Positions 41,776-54,022 of a stretch of 64,000 bases of DNA are shown piece after piece. Position 1 is the stretch's first letter. Every line of letters starts with the position of its first letter. The stretch covers positions 124,001-188,000 of the forward strand of contig JASANH010000554.1 in the NCBI GenBank assembly GCA_030248295.1. Reading direction: 5' to 3'. Origin of the DNA: Mesodorylaimus sp. YZB2_4. Lineage: Eukaryota; Nematoda; Enoplea; Dorylaimida; Dorylaimidae. The position numbers and the translations under genes are program-made. The notes under the pieces were generated by a model. That model was not told where the DNA came from and searched no databases. It worked only from the letters and a program-made list of their open reading frames with translations.

Positions 41776-42821
41776 AAATAACTTCAGGGGTCCTCTCGCC
41801 TTGTCATGTCATATTCGCCTTCGAAAATACGGCTTCCTATGGAAATAACGTTAAGTCATAGTGGGGAACTGACACGATTGAAAAACTTTGCATGTCGCAT
41901 GGCGTCAATGCCACCACCAGACACCAGCGGCGAATTATCTCTTAGATGGGGAGCAAGGCGTATGAATGTGAGTTTTAGCTCTTCTGGTTTAGCTGGTCTG
42001 CAGATTCCGGTAATTTTATTATTGCAGACTCATTTAATTCCCTTTTTTTAATCCATCCTGATTCATCTTCATGCTATTCTATGGTCCATTTATTATAAGT
42101 TCAGAAATGGACATTCAGGAATCGCTTTTTCCTCTAGACATATTTCGGCTGTCTTGTTGCGAGAATCGATAATGAACTACTCTAGCAAAAAGTTTTTGGT
42201 TTTTTAGCTACAGTATTATTTGTTCGTAACATAACTGAGGAAACGCAACGGCTCACACTCCTTTATGTCACGTGAATCAAGAACCTCTGTTGCACTAAAA
42301 CTGCCCTTGCTTTCCAGCATGGCCAATGTTCATCTAACATTCCTCCGCGCACCAACGTCAAAGGCCAATCAGGACACGAACGATCTGTGAATCACATGTC
42401 ATTCACATCAGTTTCCAAATTAGTCACTAATTTTAAACTGTTCAACAAACTGGCAAACGGATTTCGATTTAAATTCAGGGTAAACCTGTTCCCCCACGGT
42501 AGGACGCAAATTTATGGAATAGCCGTATCTAAACTGGGCCGTATAACCTGTCGTCTCCAACACACTGACGTTGAGTGTGGTGATAAACATCTGAATTTTG
42601 CCTCGGGCGAAGCAGGCACTTTGGCCTTCACTTCGTCATACACGACTTTTTTCCATTCTTAAAGCCACACATACTGGATCTCCCTGCCTGGAGGACAAAC
42701 CAAGTGAATTGCAGTCGAATAGGTGTATTAAATTTTGTATATTTCACATTCGATTAATTCATTTCTCACCGAAAGACGTCTTTGGACTTGTCCTCTGTCG
42801 GTGCTTTGACGCTGTCAAGAA
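41776..42821. other. intergenic, nothing supported
   Basis: 5' flank of the Cys-rich gene. An open frame at 42387-42662 has no recognisable feature. Confidence 0.35.
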
Positions 42822-44322
42822 ATGACTCGAGATGCTTTTATCTTCACCATATTTGCCATCATTTTGCTATCACTCACGTCGTGCACACGACTGTTCAGTG
42901 ATGAAGAGGACCATATCGATCCATTTCTAATCAGATTGGAACGAGGTGCTGATTACAGCACTGGAATCGGTGGACCTGTTGCGGCCGGCCCCTTGGGACC
43001 CCCCGATGGTAACACTTCTTCTTTTACTGTAAATACTCGCTTTAAAGAAAGCCCCTTGAGCGAGAGGGATAGAACAATTCCCGAATCGTGCAAGCAAATA
43101 TGTCCGCAGATGCAGAAATGACATTACTTTGCGACAAAGTGCACCTCGTTCATCATATCTTTTCTCATAGTAAAAGATACACGTAGAGATCTGTTTATAC
43201 GCACGATCAGTGTGGACGCACTCACTCAAGACAGGCCTTGGACCTCAGATGGCGGTTAGCAGTAATTTCGGCGGAGTAGTGTGAAGCATACTGTATATTT
43301 AAAAAAAGTATCTCCAGAGTATCAAAAATGCGATATGATACCTGATCTTTCATCTTTAGGCTGATAGTGAGAGAAAACATAAAACGGGGAGATTATTTCG
43401 AAAATTCTACTCTCATCGTTAGTTTTAGAACGAGAGAACAAGGGGATTTTCATTTCAGAAGTTCCAGACCCTGCCGACAGCCGATGCATTTTCGAGAAAC
43501 GATGGCATAGAAGCCTCACAGCGGTCAGACAAGGTAATCAAACCGTAAAAAGCCATAAACTTCTGAAGACTGTTATTTGCAAGCCAGAATCAGCCTGCAT
43601 GAAACAATGCGCAAACTTAAAAGTAAGATTTTTAAAATTCCTATCTCTTATTAGTTTTCTATGAGCACAGCTGTTGTTCAGTGTACGTCCAGAATTACTC
43701 GAGAAATCTTGCACTTTTCCGAAGTAGCAACCTCTCAGAAGTGTTACTACTCCGTCTTTAGTTTCCGCGAACGGTCACTCGAACAGTGAACTGAAGCAAA
43801 AATTGAAGCAACTACTCTTTATTCTTCTACTAGTTATATCTTGGCTTCGTGTTTTCAATCTTCTGATTACTGATTTCTAACTTCACTGAGGAAGCTTGCT
43901 CTAGCAAAGAAGCTGGAAATAGATCCAGAACAGTTGCACCGCTCCTTTTATACAATTTTTATCTCATTCTGTTCTTTTTTTAATTTTAGTGTAGCTATTT
44001 TACTCAAACACCTCAAATGGGCTTAACATTTTTGTACTCATTGGATGCTTCTACACTGACCGAAGACGACTTCTCCGATACACGGTTCTTTACGACGTAC
44101 CTGAGAAAATGCAAAGGCCCCATAAAGAGTAGGCTTCAGGTTTTTACACAGTTGTTAACATTATAGAAATTATTCGAGTGCTTCTTCAGATACTTCAAAG
44201 CGACTGGTGTCAAAATGAGAAACGTTGCCGCTTATTCGAAGCTAATTCCTGATGAAAATGGAAGCACACAGTGTTCACTATTTTACTCCGCAACATTCAG
44301 AGTTCCTAAGCATCCACCATAG
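42822..44322 (+). CDS. secreted Cys-rich protein of unknown function, 200 aa
   Basis: Five small exons join in perfect phase: 42822-43008, 43459-43533, 43588-43622, 43990-44139, 44167-44322. Sites are G|GTAAC, TTTCAG; G|GTAATC, CCAG; A|GTAAGA, TTTTAG; CAG|GTTTTT, TTATAG. The product starts with a signal peptide (F-I-F-T-I-F-A-I-I-L-L-S-L-T-S-C) and a short Gly/Pro linker, then eight Cys including C-M-K-Q-C-A-N-L-K-C, R-K-C-K-G, F-E-C-F-F and T-Q-C-S-L. It is short, likely disulphide-bonded and secreted. No known domain is recognised. Individual exons are too short to stand out as open frames, which is why simple ORF reading sees only the first one, extended falsely into intron 1. Confidence 0.7.
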
Positions 44323-44734
44323 ACGAATAACGCAAATTTTTCGAAACTTTCGAATAGATACAGCACTATTTAGGTGTTTGTTCAAATTTGTGATGTACTG
44401 TACAAATCTTCAAACTATATGCCATGTTCTTCCTGTCTTATCTTTCTTCTTGATTTTCGTCCCTGACAACTTCTAGCTCGCTACAGGGAGATATTCCAGC
44501 AATTTTGCTTCTCTGCAGTAATAAATCACGCTAGTAATTTAAGATACGGCTGACTAGAAGCTAGCCTAGATAAGCAAAAACTTGCCTGCTGACTGTTTAC
44601 GCAACGCATCGTGTTACATATTTTAGGTCAGTTCCTTGTTTTCGTAGCTGCCAGAACATCAACGAGGTTTCACGGCAAAATTCAGGAGTGGCTGTTTTAA
44701 TTTTTCTATCCAAGCCTGCATTTATGACTTTTGC

Positions 44735-45108
44735 ATGAGGATGAAAACTCTGATTGCCTGGTTTCCCCTAGTGTTTTCTGTATCCTTTCCCTTTTTGCCA
44801 TCTCCGTCGTCAGCTTTCGGAAGGTACTCTCCAAGCTGGGACAGTTTGGACAAGCGTCCCCTACCCTCTTGGTATGACAAGGAAAAATTTGGTATCTTCA
44901 TGCATTGGGGGGCATACGCTGTGCCCGGTCTGCGTGACGCCTGGTTCTGGTGGTACTGGCAAGGCGACAGTCCGACGCCTGATGTGGTTACTTTCATGCG
45001 AAAGAATTATCCCCCAGGATTCACGTATGCTGAATTCGCCACGATGTTTACAGCAGAATTATTCGATCCTGATGAATTCGCAAAAATTGTCAAGAAATCT
45101 GGGGCAAA
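44735..45108 (+). CDS. alternative first exon 1a of fucosidase gene A (variant active-site exon)
   Basis: This exon encodes a signal peptide (about residues 1-28) and the GH29 N-terminal segment to G-A-K, ending in phase 2 at AA|GTAAGC. There is no exon 2 between here and exon 1b at 46838, so it can only splice to the shared exon 2 at 47666, giving 507 residues with no frame change. H-W-G (fucose-binding His) is kept, but the canonical S-E-W-F-W-W is D-A-W-F-W-W: the Glu is replaced by Ala, and the preceding loop reads A-V-P-G-L-R. Its upstream sequence is unlike the other first exons, implying a separate promoter. It could instead be an orphan from a deleted gene, but the frame, signal peptide and donor are all intact. 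Confidence 0.8.
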
Positions 45109-45544
45109 GTAAGCAATTATATTTCGAGTAAGCGGCGTAGACAGCAAAAACTACAGTTTTTAAGCGCAAAGATATTTACTATTATATATTGCAATCTACA
45201 TAGTGGAGTACAGCCAGACCAGCGTACAATACTCTACTCGTACTGTATTTGTCTCGCAACCAGATGTGTCTGTGTAGCCACTGTCTACCCATGATCAGCG
45301 CCATCTGGCGGCCTGTCAGATAAGCCCCTCCAGCATTGACCACATTGTCCGCTGCGGAGCTTACAATGCAGGATTGTCTGGTAATGGCGGTCGCACGAAA
45401 ACGCGAGGGAGGGGGCGTTAGCATCCTTGTTGTATCTACATATCTTGTGCCGCGAATTTTTTATCATGGTCAATCACATACTGAGCATGGATTTGCATGG
45501 CAACGAATAGGATCGAAAAACAACGAGCACTAATTTCTGCGCTT

Positions 45545-46411
45545 TCATGCAAGCATATCATTGCAGATAGAAACGTCAAGTGTTAGTGTATGTATATCCT
45601 TTGAACCGACAATGAAGGGGCTCAAACTGAAACGGGGGAGTTTGTCAGGAGACATTATACTCAAACAGACTGTTAAGTCTCCCAGCGCAAACTGTCTTTC
45701 TGGTACGTCGCGAAGCGATTTCCAGTCCAGTTCACCACTGTTCACCAGCAACAGCAGCCAGTGATCTAATCTTCTACAGTATAAATAATTGTGTGCTTGG
45801 ACGTAAGCTTCCTTTTCGGGTCAAAATTCAAAATTTTGCGTTTTCGTATATTTTTCTACGAAAAAAGATCGACTTCCCTGATTGTTTACTCGTAATAAAT
45901 ATTTTTATGTTCTGCAGCTGGGCGATTGACACTAGCCTACTGTAAGTACAGCGTTTTGGGCATAGTTTGATAAAGGGCAAAGCAAAGCAATGCAATGCAC
46001 TGTAATTTGTTTTTCATCACAGGATTTTTTAATCCAAGTTTTTTGGATCTATCTGCAACCTAGCGATATTTGCTGGGGAGCTAGTATATGCACCGAACAT
46101 TGCTAGTAATATGATCTGTCAACCAGAGGTGGTGATAGGTCGCGTTACAAGCTAACAACCTCATCGTAAGAAACCGTGTTAAATCATAACTTGCGTTAAA
46201 ATGTCTGCTGCGACTAATAAGCTTTTACAATAGCTTTAACACCGCTATACTTGCGCAGAAAAACAACGAAGACATATTGGCTACTTCATGTTCTCATTTC
46301 ATCATATCATTTGAGATAGAAACGTTAAGTGTTGGTGTATATCAGAATATCTTTTGAACCGACAACACATGGATTCATATTGAAACAGGAGGATTCACCA
46401 GCGACATGCAT
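45545..46411. repeat. direct duplication (about 115 bp) in intron 1 of fucosidase gene A
   Basis: 45545-45660 and 46296-46411 match: CATATCATTNNAGATAGAAA CGT ... AAGTGTTNGTGTAT ... ATCTTTTGAACCGACAA ... GAAAC. They lie between exons 1a and 1b and are 750 bases apart. They may be the trace of a local duplication that also made the two first exons. Confidence 0.65.
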
Positions 46412-46837
46412 GGCCGCAAGGGATTGCTAAATTAAAAATAAGGGCCCACGCACCAGTACATGAGTTTTAGCACTCTCTAGCGCATACTTTCACAGCCCAC
46501 CACTTTTCGAACCAGGCACTAAGAAAAAATGATAAGATTTTTTTATCAAAGTAGCATTTGCTGAACCCCTGCGCCATTCGCCATCCCAGAAGCAATCTAT
46601 CAAGGCATAAGCTCTTTGAAAGTCAGTTGCTGCATTCGCTCGCGCAGCGCGTAGCTCACCCTTCTACACCAGGCTGCCAAACACGCCCTTGTTTATCACC
46701 CAGCTGAGCCGCCCTCGTATCATCAATCCGCTTTCCAAAACGCATAAATTTTGGCCAGGCTGACTAGACTCGATCGCCAGCCAAGTCACCAGCCATTGTG
46801 CTTTCTTCTCGTCCCGCAGAGCACACCACAAGCAACC

Positions 46838-49800
46838 ATGTCTTTTCGCCTTCTTGCATTGGTCATCCTGCTATCTCAATCTTGCTCCATCAAGTCGCAG
46901 CCTAAATATCGCCCTGATTGGAGTTCTCTGGACACTCGACCATTGCCTTTGTGGTACGACGATGCAAAATTTGGTGTCTTTATGCACTGGGGCTTGTACT
47001 CGGTGCCATCATATGGCAGTGAATGGTTTTGGTGGAACTGGCAAGGCACATCACCCAATCCAGCCGTAGTACTATTTATGGCTAAAAATTATAAGCCAGG
47101 ATTCAAATATGCCGATTTTGGATCAATGTTTACGGCTGAGTTATTCAGTGAAACGGAATTCGCTAGCATCATTAAAAAAGCTGGTGCAAAGTAGGCAGTC
47201 CTGCTGTACAGCATGAAGATTAGGAGAGGCTTGTTCCCCGGCCGAAGATTTTTCTAGCTTTCCAAGCGAGCTTTTCTGGGTGTGAGCGGATGCACTATGC
47301 TGAATAAGTCAGGCTTCCTAAAATTACGTGAGAAAATACTTTCGCCAAGGCATAATCAGGATATAGGAACAATCAGCTACACATTTAACAGCATTAGGTG
47401 TAGGATCAGGATATTTTGACTCTTATCGACGGGAAGAGTCCGCAGATTCAAAAACAGATTCATGGTCAATGCAGTTAAATCAGAAGACACAGAAAATTTA
47501 TTTTAATATTATGCTCCGAAAAGTTCAAGAAAACTGAAATATCTGTAAAAAAGTGTTCCCAATCCCATTCGAATCTTTCTGTTCAGCCGCAACAGGATTG
47601 TTCGCGATGTAAAAACTAGATGTAGCTCCAGACAATTCCTGTTCTGATCTGATCACTCCTTTTAGATATTTCGTCTTGACGAGCAAGCACCACGAGGGGT
47701 ACACCATGTGGCCAAGCAATTACTCTTGGAACTGGAACAGTTTTGATGTTGGCCCTCATCGTGACCTTGTGGGTAAGAATGATATATTTCTGTCGCAGAC
47801 GTCTTCAGAACTGCAAATTATCAAAGAGGCTAGCTAAGGAGGTATCTAAAACTATGTATTGATAATGCTAAAAAAGTGAAGGTAACTGGGTACGATTTTC
47901 CATCCCAGTATCACAGTGCTTGCCGCTAAATCAAATTTAAAAAAGCTCGGAAACAAACCTTTCGAAAGCTGGGTCCTGCTACACAGGAGACGACTGTAAA
48001 TTACATACTTGTACGCTTACGGGTAAATGCGCGATGCGGTGTGTTCTGACTGCATTCTCATACTGTAAATGCACGGGGCAGAAAAAGGGGGCGATGGTGC
48101 ACCTCGCACTGCACTCACCCCACTTTCTCCTCTATTTCTGTCCCAAGATAAGAAACAGCAAAGAAAGTCTTGCAGATAGCTTGTCTTTACGTAGCTCTAT
48201 TTGTTTGTCAGGTGATCTGTCGAAGTCTATGCGAGCCCAGGGAGTACGATTCGGTTTATATTATTCTCTGTTCGCCTGGTTCCATCCGCTTTATCAGAAA
48301 GATAAGGCCAATCTGTTCAAGAGTCAAGAGTATGTCAGGGTGAGTGGGACCAGAGTGCCGTAGCGGCAGGTGCTCAAATAGTGCAAGCTACGTTACAGTC
48401 ACATTCGACAGAGCATCACCCACCGGACCATGCAGAAGTGATGCATGTGCGTAAGCGATAAGAAATGCAAGGCGATAAGATTTTTCAGAATGGATACGCA
48501 AACAGTGTGATTCATGTCCTTGGAGCTGAATGACATATCTGATACAAAATGCATGAATTTCACTGGCTCACAGCGAGCATGTCTGAGAGCCCGCCACCAT
48601 TTTATGCGACACTACGTGCGCGTTAACAAAATTTACAGCACGCTGATAGGTCGCGCATTGTAAGCAGACGTGACGCAGGCAACGTAATTCCGTCTCACTG
48701 ATAATACCACAAGACTGTAACAGCAATGTTTCCATAAAGCTGGGCGCTTCCAATTGCGCAAGTTTATTCAGACAAAACTACTGTATAGCACATAAAGAAT
48801 ATGATGGAGGCATGGAAGGAAACAAGAGATACACCTGCCCCAAAAGCACACATACTGAACGTGGCAGCACCATCTTAGATATGTAATATTTCAAAAATTT
48901 TCAGGATGTAGTTATCCCCCAAATGCGCGAAATTATCAACACTTATCGCCCCGAAGTGTTGTGGAATGATGGCGATTGGGAAGCGTCCTACCAATACTGG
49001 AACTCTACTGAATTGATAGCTTGGCTGTACAATGACAGGTGAGTCAACACTAGTTGCACTTCGTGCTTTGACAACTACAGGAGAAAAGCAAATAGGCTAA
49101 AAGGTTTACTTGCTTTATCAACTCAAGCAATAAAAGCTCTGCAGACTTTTCCAGAAAAATTTTTAAAGTTTCTACCATGCATTGATTGGACAGGGCCATG
49201 TACTCCGCTGTGCTTGCCTTCATTGTTCTTGCCATGAGGATAAAGAAACACAGTTTCCGACGCACAGCGTCCTAAAAGGCCGTATGGTACTCTAACTACG
49301 TCTTTGCCTGTAGCTACTTCAGGCGAAATGTAATCACCGTAGCGCCTGCACTGCTAGAAATCCAGCAGACAAATTATTAAAATTTCCACAAATGTGAAGT
49401 ACCAACTGATTTCCAAAAGCAGCAAGAGCGGAAAAAGATGAAGAGCAACAAGAGCTTGCCCTCTTACAATTGCAAACTTCAAAATAGAAAAAACGATGGG
49501 GACTCCTCTCTTCCATCAAAGACCCGCTGGCCGCCCTCACGCCTATCGATACGGTCTCCCTCTCAGCTTACCCGAGCCCTGCCATTTCCAGTGTTGCTGG
49601 TGGGTTCTGGGAACGGCCAGCCGCACTGGCAGTGGGCATGGCAGGATTCGAGGAGTGCAATGTCCTCATCGTCGATACCGCTCAGGGAAGGATGCGGGAT
49701 CTCGATGCGATCTAACGTCACTGGCGAAGGTGTTTCGGGTGTAGTCCACTTTACACAGAGGTCACTGCAAGTATGAGCGTCGCTATTGCGCCGTCAGGAA

Positions 49801-52023
49801 CCCGTCTTACCGAGACTGGTGCTGTGAGGAACAGTCCACCACCGACCAACTTAAAGTTTCAGCTTTAGTATTTATTTGCGAGCTTTTTCGTGATAAAGAC
49901 TCGGCGCCACCGGGAGTCGAACCCAGGGCATTCAGATCGCAAGTCGAAAATCATACAACTCGACCTTATGGGTCATAAAAATATAGTTAATATCACCGGG
50001 GGGTTTAAATGATTTCAAGGTTGCGAAATGATGCATGCGGGTTTTATCTCACGTCTCAACCTTTCCTTTAGTTTTTTGCCACCCACTCCTTGGCCCATGC
50101 ACGCTCTGGGGAAGGGCACCATTTGCAGCTATACCACACACCCTTCAACAAGTCTTTCACTAAACTGTGCCAGAATCTTTAAAAAATCAAAGAAGTCATA
50201 AGAACATGTACAGAAACGATGAGTGACTTCTCATGATCACTCTGCGATTTCTAGCCCAGTCAAAGACACCATTGTGACAAACGATCGTTGGGGCGTTGGT
50301 GCATTGTGCCAACACGGCGATTTTTTTACCTGCTCCGATAAATATAACCCAGGTAAAAAGCTTTATAATTTAATAAAATGCACTTAAACTCTATCATTAA
50401 TGGGACAGAGGTGTTTTTTCGTTGTTATGGCAAAACCAGTCCACCCCCAAACAGAAAAACAATGCTCTGATAAAAAAGTTTAGGGCTTACATGCTGTACT
50501 TCAATAAAAATGTTTATTGACTTGTTGCAGGGGTATTACAGAAACACAAATGGGAGAACTGCATGACAATCGATCGTAATTCGTGGGGATTCCGACGCGA
50601 CGCCCGCTACGCTGACTTTTTAACAATTCAGGAATTAATTGGAACTCTGGTTACCACAATCAGGTAAGAGCGCTCTGTGCCTGACCGCTCATTATCAGAG
50701 AAACATGGTTTAAAAGTTGGCTGTCAGCAGTTAGAGGGGAGTAATGCGGAAAGTATTGGGAATATACCGCACTGATTCTTCTGTAACATTGTTTTCAGAG
50801 AACCCATTGTCTCGATTCACTTCCGCTTTTTATGAGTGATAAGTGATGGCAGACTTGTTTCCTCAAAGCTTATAGTTGTGGTCAGACTTCATCCCTAGCC
50901 CCGGAAGAGCAAGAATCCGTATTTCTGCTTAGCCGTGCATTTCTCCCTTGCCTAATACGGCACTCAAGAGGCTTGGGAAGACGTCAGTTCTCAGGTCTTG
51001 ACTGTTGTGCATCATCATTACCTGCCAAATAACAAACAGAAAATTACAGGTAACTTTAACGCAGATTCATGCACTCATTCTGAAGTGACTATGTCAACAT
51101 AAATCACAAATGAGAGAAAAACTGCAATACCATAGAGCCCAAACACAAAAAGTTTAACTTACGCCATCATCTTGCCTTGTTCAGTTAAAAGACACAATAA
51201 CTGATTGTGTCGGCCAATACTTTTTAGGGCCCAAAAAATGTTTATATTTATCCATTGCAGTTGTGGTGGCAATCTGCTCATGAACGTTGGCCCAACCCAT
51301 TATGGAAAAATCACTCCTATCTTCGAAGAACGCCTGACTCAAATGGGTGAATGGCTGCAAGTGAATGGCGAAGCTGTCTACGAGTCCAAACCATGGATAT
51401 ATCAAAATGACACCCTGACACCAAATATATGGTAAGGCTTAGAGACCAACACATAACACTTCTTTTAAGTGTACCTACTCGTAAGATATGCAAACCAAAA
51501 GATGCGTTTTTATTAGTATAAAAATAAGGCAACCACCATGGATACATGTTTGAAGGGCATGAGCTCTTTTGCTGGTGCACCATATTGGCGCAACATAGGC
51601 TTTGGAGTTATGTCCCACAGAATGTCATTCGAAGTGCTTTGCAGGTTCACCTCTAAATTACGCGCCGCTGACGGCATTCCATCGCGTCGTATTTACAATC
51701 CTCAAAAGAAGGACGACACAGTAGTTTATGCCTTTGTCCTTGAATGGCCCGAAGATAATCATTTGAAACTAGCATCGTGCAAGCCGACTGCTCAAACCAA
51801 GGTGTCCCTACTGGGCTACAACGGCACCCTGACCTACAAGCCATTGAAGCCGAGTGGTCTGACTGTGGATTTCAGCGGCATTCAGTGGACCCGTCTGCCC
51901 AACCTGTGGGCGTGGACACTGAAGTTGGAATATTTGGAAACGGATTCGCGCGTCCCATATATGGAAGATGCGCGTATTCCAAGACAAGCTCCTCAATCTC
52001 CAATTCCAGCTGGCGCTATTTAG
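46838..52023 (+). CDS. alpha-L-fucosidase (GH29), tandem gene A, canonical form, 500 aa
   Basis: Eight exons: 46838-47190 (1b), 47666-47772, 48212-48339, 48905-49038, 50255-50352, 50531-50663, 51261-51431, 51645-52023. A secreted or lysosomal enzyme that removes alpha-L-fucose from glycans with retention. Signal peptide [16 protein letters not shown], then [23 protein letters not shown] (sugar-binding His pair), the nucleophile Asp in [26 protein letters not shown] and L-M-N-V-G-P, in the order of metazoan FUCA1. The last exon is the C-terminal beta domain. L-W-N-D replaces the L-W-S-D of genes B and C. In-frame Met 87 bases upstream of 46838 is not used, because it would bury the signal peptide. 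Confidence 0.95.
49903..49974 (-). repeat. tRNA-like (SINE-type) sequence in fucosidase gene A intron 4
   Basis: On the minus strand, GACCCATAAGGTCGAG (D-arm-like), a central stem, and CCTGGGTTCGACTCCCGGTG GCGCC with a perfect B-box are spaced as in a tRNA. The 5' end does not pair with the GGCGCC 3' end, so it is probably a tRNA-derived SINE or pseudo-tRNA rather than a working tRNA. Confidence 0.45.
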
Positions 52024-53843
52024 ACGACAGAATAATGCACAAGAGGTGTGATCATATATGCGAGTGGACCAGGACGCTATAGGCCACGAATAATTATAAT
52101 TATGGGTGACGTAACGTTTCTTCCTTGTACGCTTTGCATGCAATAGCGGAGTAATAATACGGAAAATACCGCAAATATACTATGCTGATTCTTCTGGAAT
52201 ATTCTTTTCAGATAAGGTACTGTTTTGAATCACTTGCGTTTTTCGCCAGTATACATTAGTTACTGTTTGCGTTTGCAACCCACCACGGACGTACACCATG
52301 CTAAAGGAAAGGGGGAACCTGTGTCGCTGGCTAGTCCCCCAGCAAAAGGGAATTCTCAAAATGTCTATTAAGAGGCACGGTAATTGCCTGCTTAGCCCAG
52401 GAATTTATGCGCAGTAGGCCACGGTGACCGAGCATAACGCGGCAACCTTCTTTGTACGAAATTTGCGTCAACTCGGGAGGGACTAGACGACAAAGTTTTT
52501 CTATCTATTCTGAATTTTTCAACCCAAATATGGGTGCGAAAAAGTACTAGTATTATTTAAAAAATCTGCTCTCAGACAACGAAAAGGTTAGTCCAGCCAC
52601 CCTACTCTAACCAAATGCAAGGCAAACGAGGTTGGCTGGGCGGTTAACTGGGTAGGTGCTAGGCATGCAGTACTCGTGCCCTGTTACGGCAAATGCAGCC
52701 TACTGCAGCAAGTCCCCACTGTTTCCCAAGTAAGTCCAAGGTAGCAGAAGGCAATCGTATTCCAAAACTATAAACTTCCAAACTTACTCCAAAATACGAA
52801 TAAGTATATTCATGTGGGTACTAGCCTTCGGTGAAAAACAGAAAGAATAAAATCCCACAGGGAATCGACCCCACGACTTCACGATGCACCAAATACATCA
52901 CAGAGGCATGCGTTATGAGCGTAGGAGTACGATTGTGAGCCTCGCCCTGAACGCAACATGAACCTAGATATATCATGTCTAGATAAGTATACCCACTCAA
53001 GCGTGTGCCGTTGAGGGAGCCCAGCCAACCTCGTCTCGCCTTGCATTTGGTTAGAGTAGGGTGGCTGGGCTAACCATTTTGTTGTCTGATAACAGATTTT
53101 TTAGAAATAGAATTTGCTCCTGCAAGATGTATTGTGAAACACTGGCGACCCCGTCAACCAATACAAGTTGAAGTTCATTTGCTTAGTTCTAAAAAGGCAC
53201 ATACTGACAATGAGTAGCGAGCCCGCGAAGATGCAATCGGTACCTCACACGGTTAGATCCTGAATACGTGTACGACCTGGCAAACTGGTATAGGAAACGG
53301 CAAGATCTCACCTGATACCATAGTGAGTTATAAGTTCTCTAAGATCCCAAAGGGAACCATAAGACAAAAATAGGTAGCCAAGTGAGCAGGGTAACTATGC
53401 AAAGTGCTGGTCATGAAGATGGACTCAACTTAGGTTTATATCAGCGCTCATTTCAAATTCTGTCAGCGCTATTCTAAAAACAGCTTTCAGATCAACTGCC
53501 GAATTCTTTTTAACATTTTGTCTGGACGTCTACAGAGCAATATTCACGTTTGTGTGCTCGTCTAGCGCATCCATGCTCTTCATTACTTTCTGTGTGCCCA
53601 GTTGATCAAAGTTAGCCAAATTCTCGCATCGGCTGTCCTATGGCTTTAGTTTTCGTTACCAATTTATTTTCCTTCAAAACAGCCCGATACGGTTCCAGCA
53701 GCCTTGGGATACAAGGGCTCTCATGGATACACTGTCTCCAAGCGTCGCCATGAGACAGTGCATCCGCTGGGAACCAGACGAACAATGTTTTTAGCAAAAC
53801 CATCTTCGGAGTGTTCAACAGACAACACTCGTATGAATCCCCA
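52024..53843. other. intergenic between fucosidase genes A and B, holds a TIR element
   Basis: Apart from the 52556-53107 element no gene is supported. Confidence 0.5.
52556..53107. mobile_element. MITE-like element with about 85-bp terminal inverted repeats
   Basis: TTTAAAAAATCTGCTCTCAG ACAAC...GTTAGTCCAGCCACCCTACT CTAACCAAATGCAAGGC...GAGGTTGGCTGGGC (52556-52641) is the inverse of 53019-53107 with few differences. No transposase frame. On the minus strand the interior (52854-52930) carries a tRNA-like B-box (GGGGTCGATTCCC), so a SINE may have inserted, or the element itself has a tRNA-like interior. Confidence 0.85.
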
Positions 53844-54022
53844 GTCGTCCCTATATGTACACGTGATCAATAACGGCACCTTGACATCAGTCGCGCAGGG
53901 GAAGTTCCGAGTGACACGGGAGCGACTACGCACACACCCAGTTTTCGAATGAAAACACCGCCAGCCGAGTCACCTTGGCTGGTGTTTACTTTCTTTTCCG
54001 CAGTGCACACGAACAGACAGCC
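53844..54022 (+). promoter_or_regulatory. conserved 5' flank of fucosidase gene B
   Basis: 53844-54022 aligns with 58994-59178 upstream of gene C: GTCGTCC..TGTACACGTGATCAAT AACGGCACC..., CGCAGGGGAAGTTCCGAGTG ACACG, GAATGAAAACA, GCCGAGTCACCTTG, then a T/C tract before the ATG. Gene A exon 1b shares the last 60 bases (CCAGCCAAGTCACCAGCC onward). TTTCTTTTCCGCAG 22 bases before the ATG looks like a splice acceptor, possibly for a spliced leader or an upstream 5' UTR exon. Confidence 0.55.

Noticed and set aside
46751-46837. Upstream in-frame Met for fucosidase gene A exon 1b
   Set aside because: It would put about 29 residues before the signal peptide, and the sequence there aligns with untranslated flank of genes B and C.
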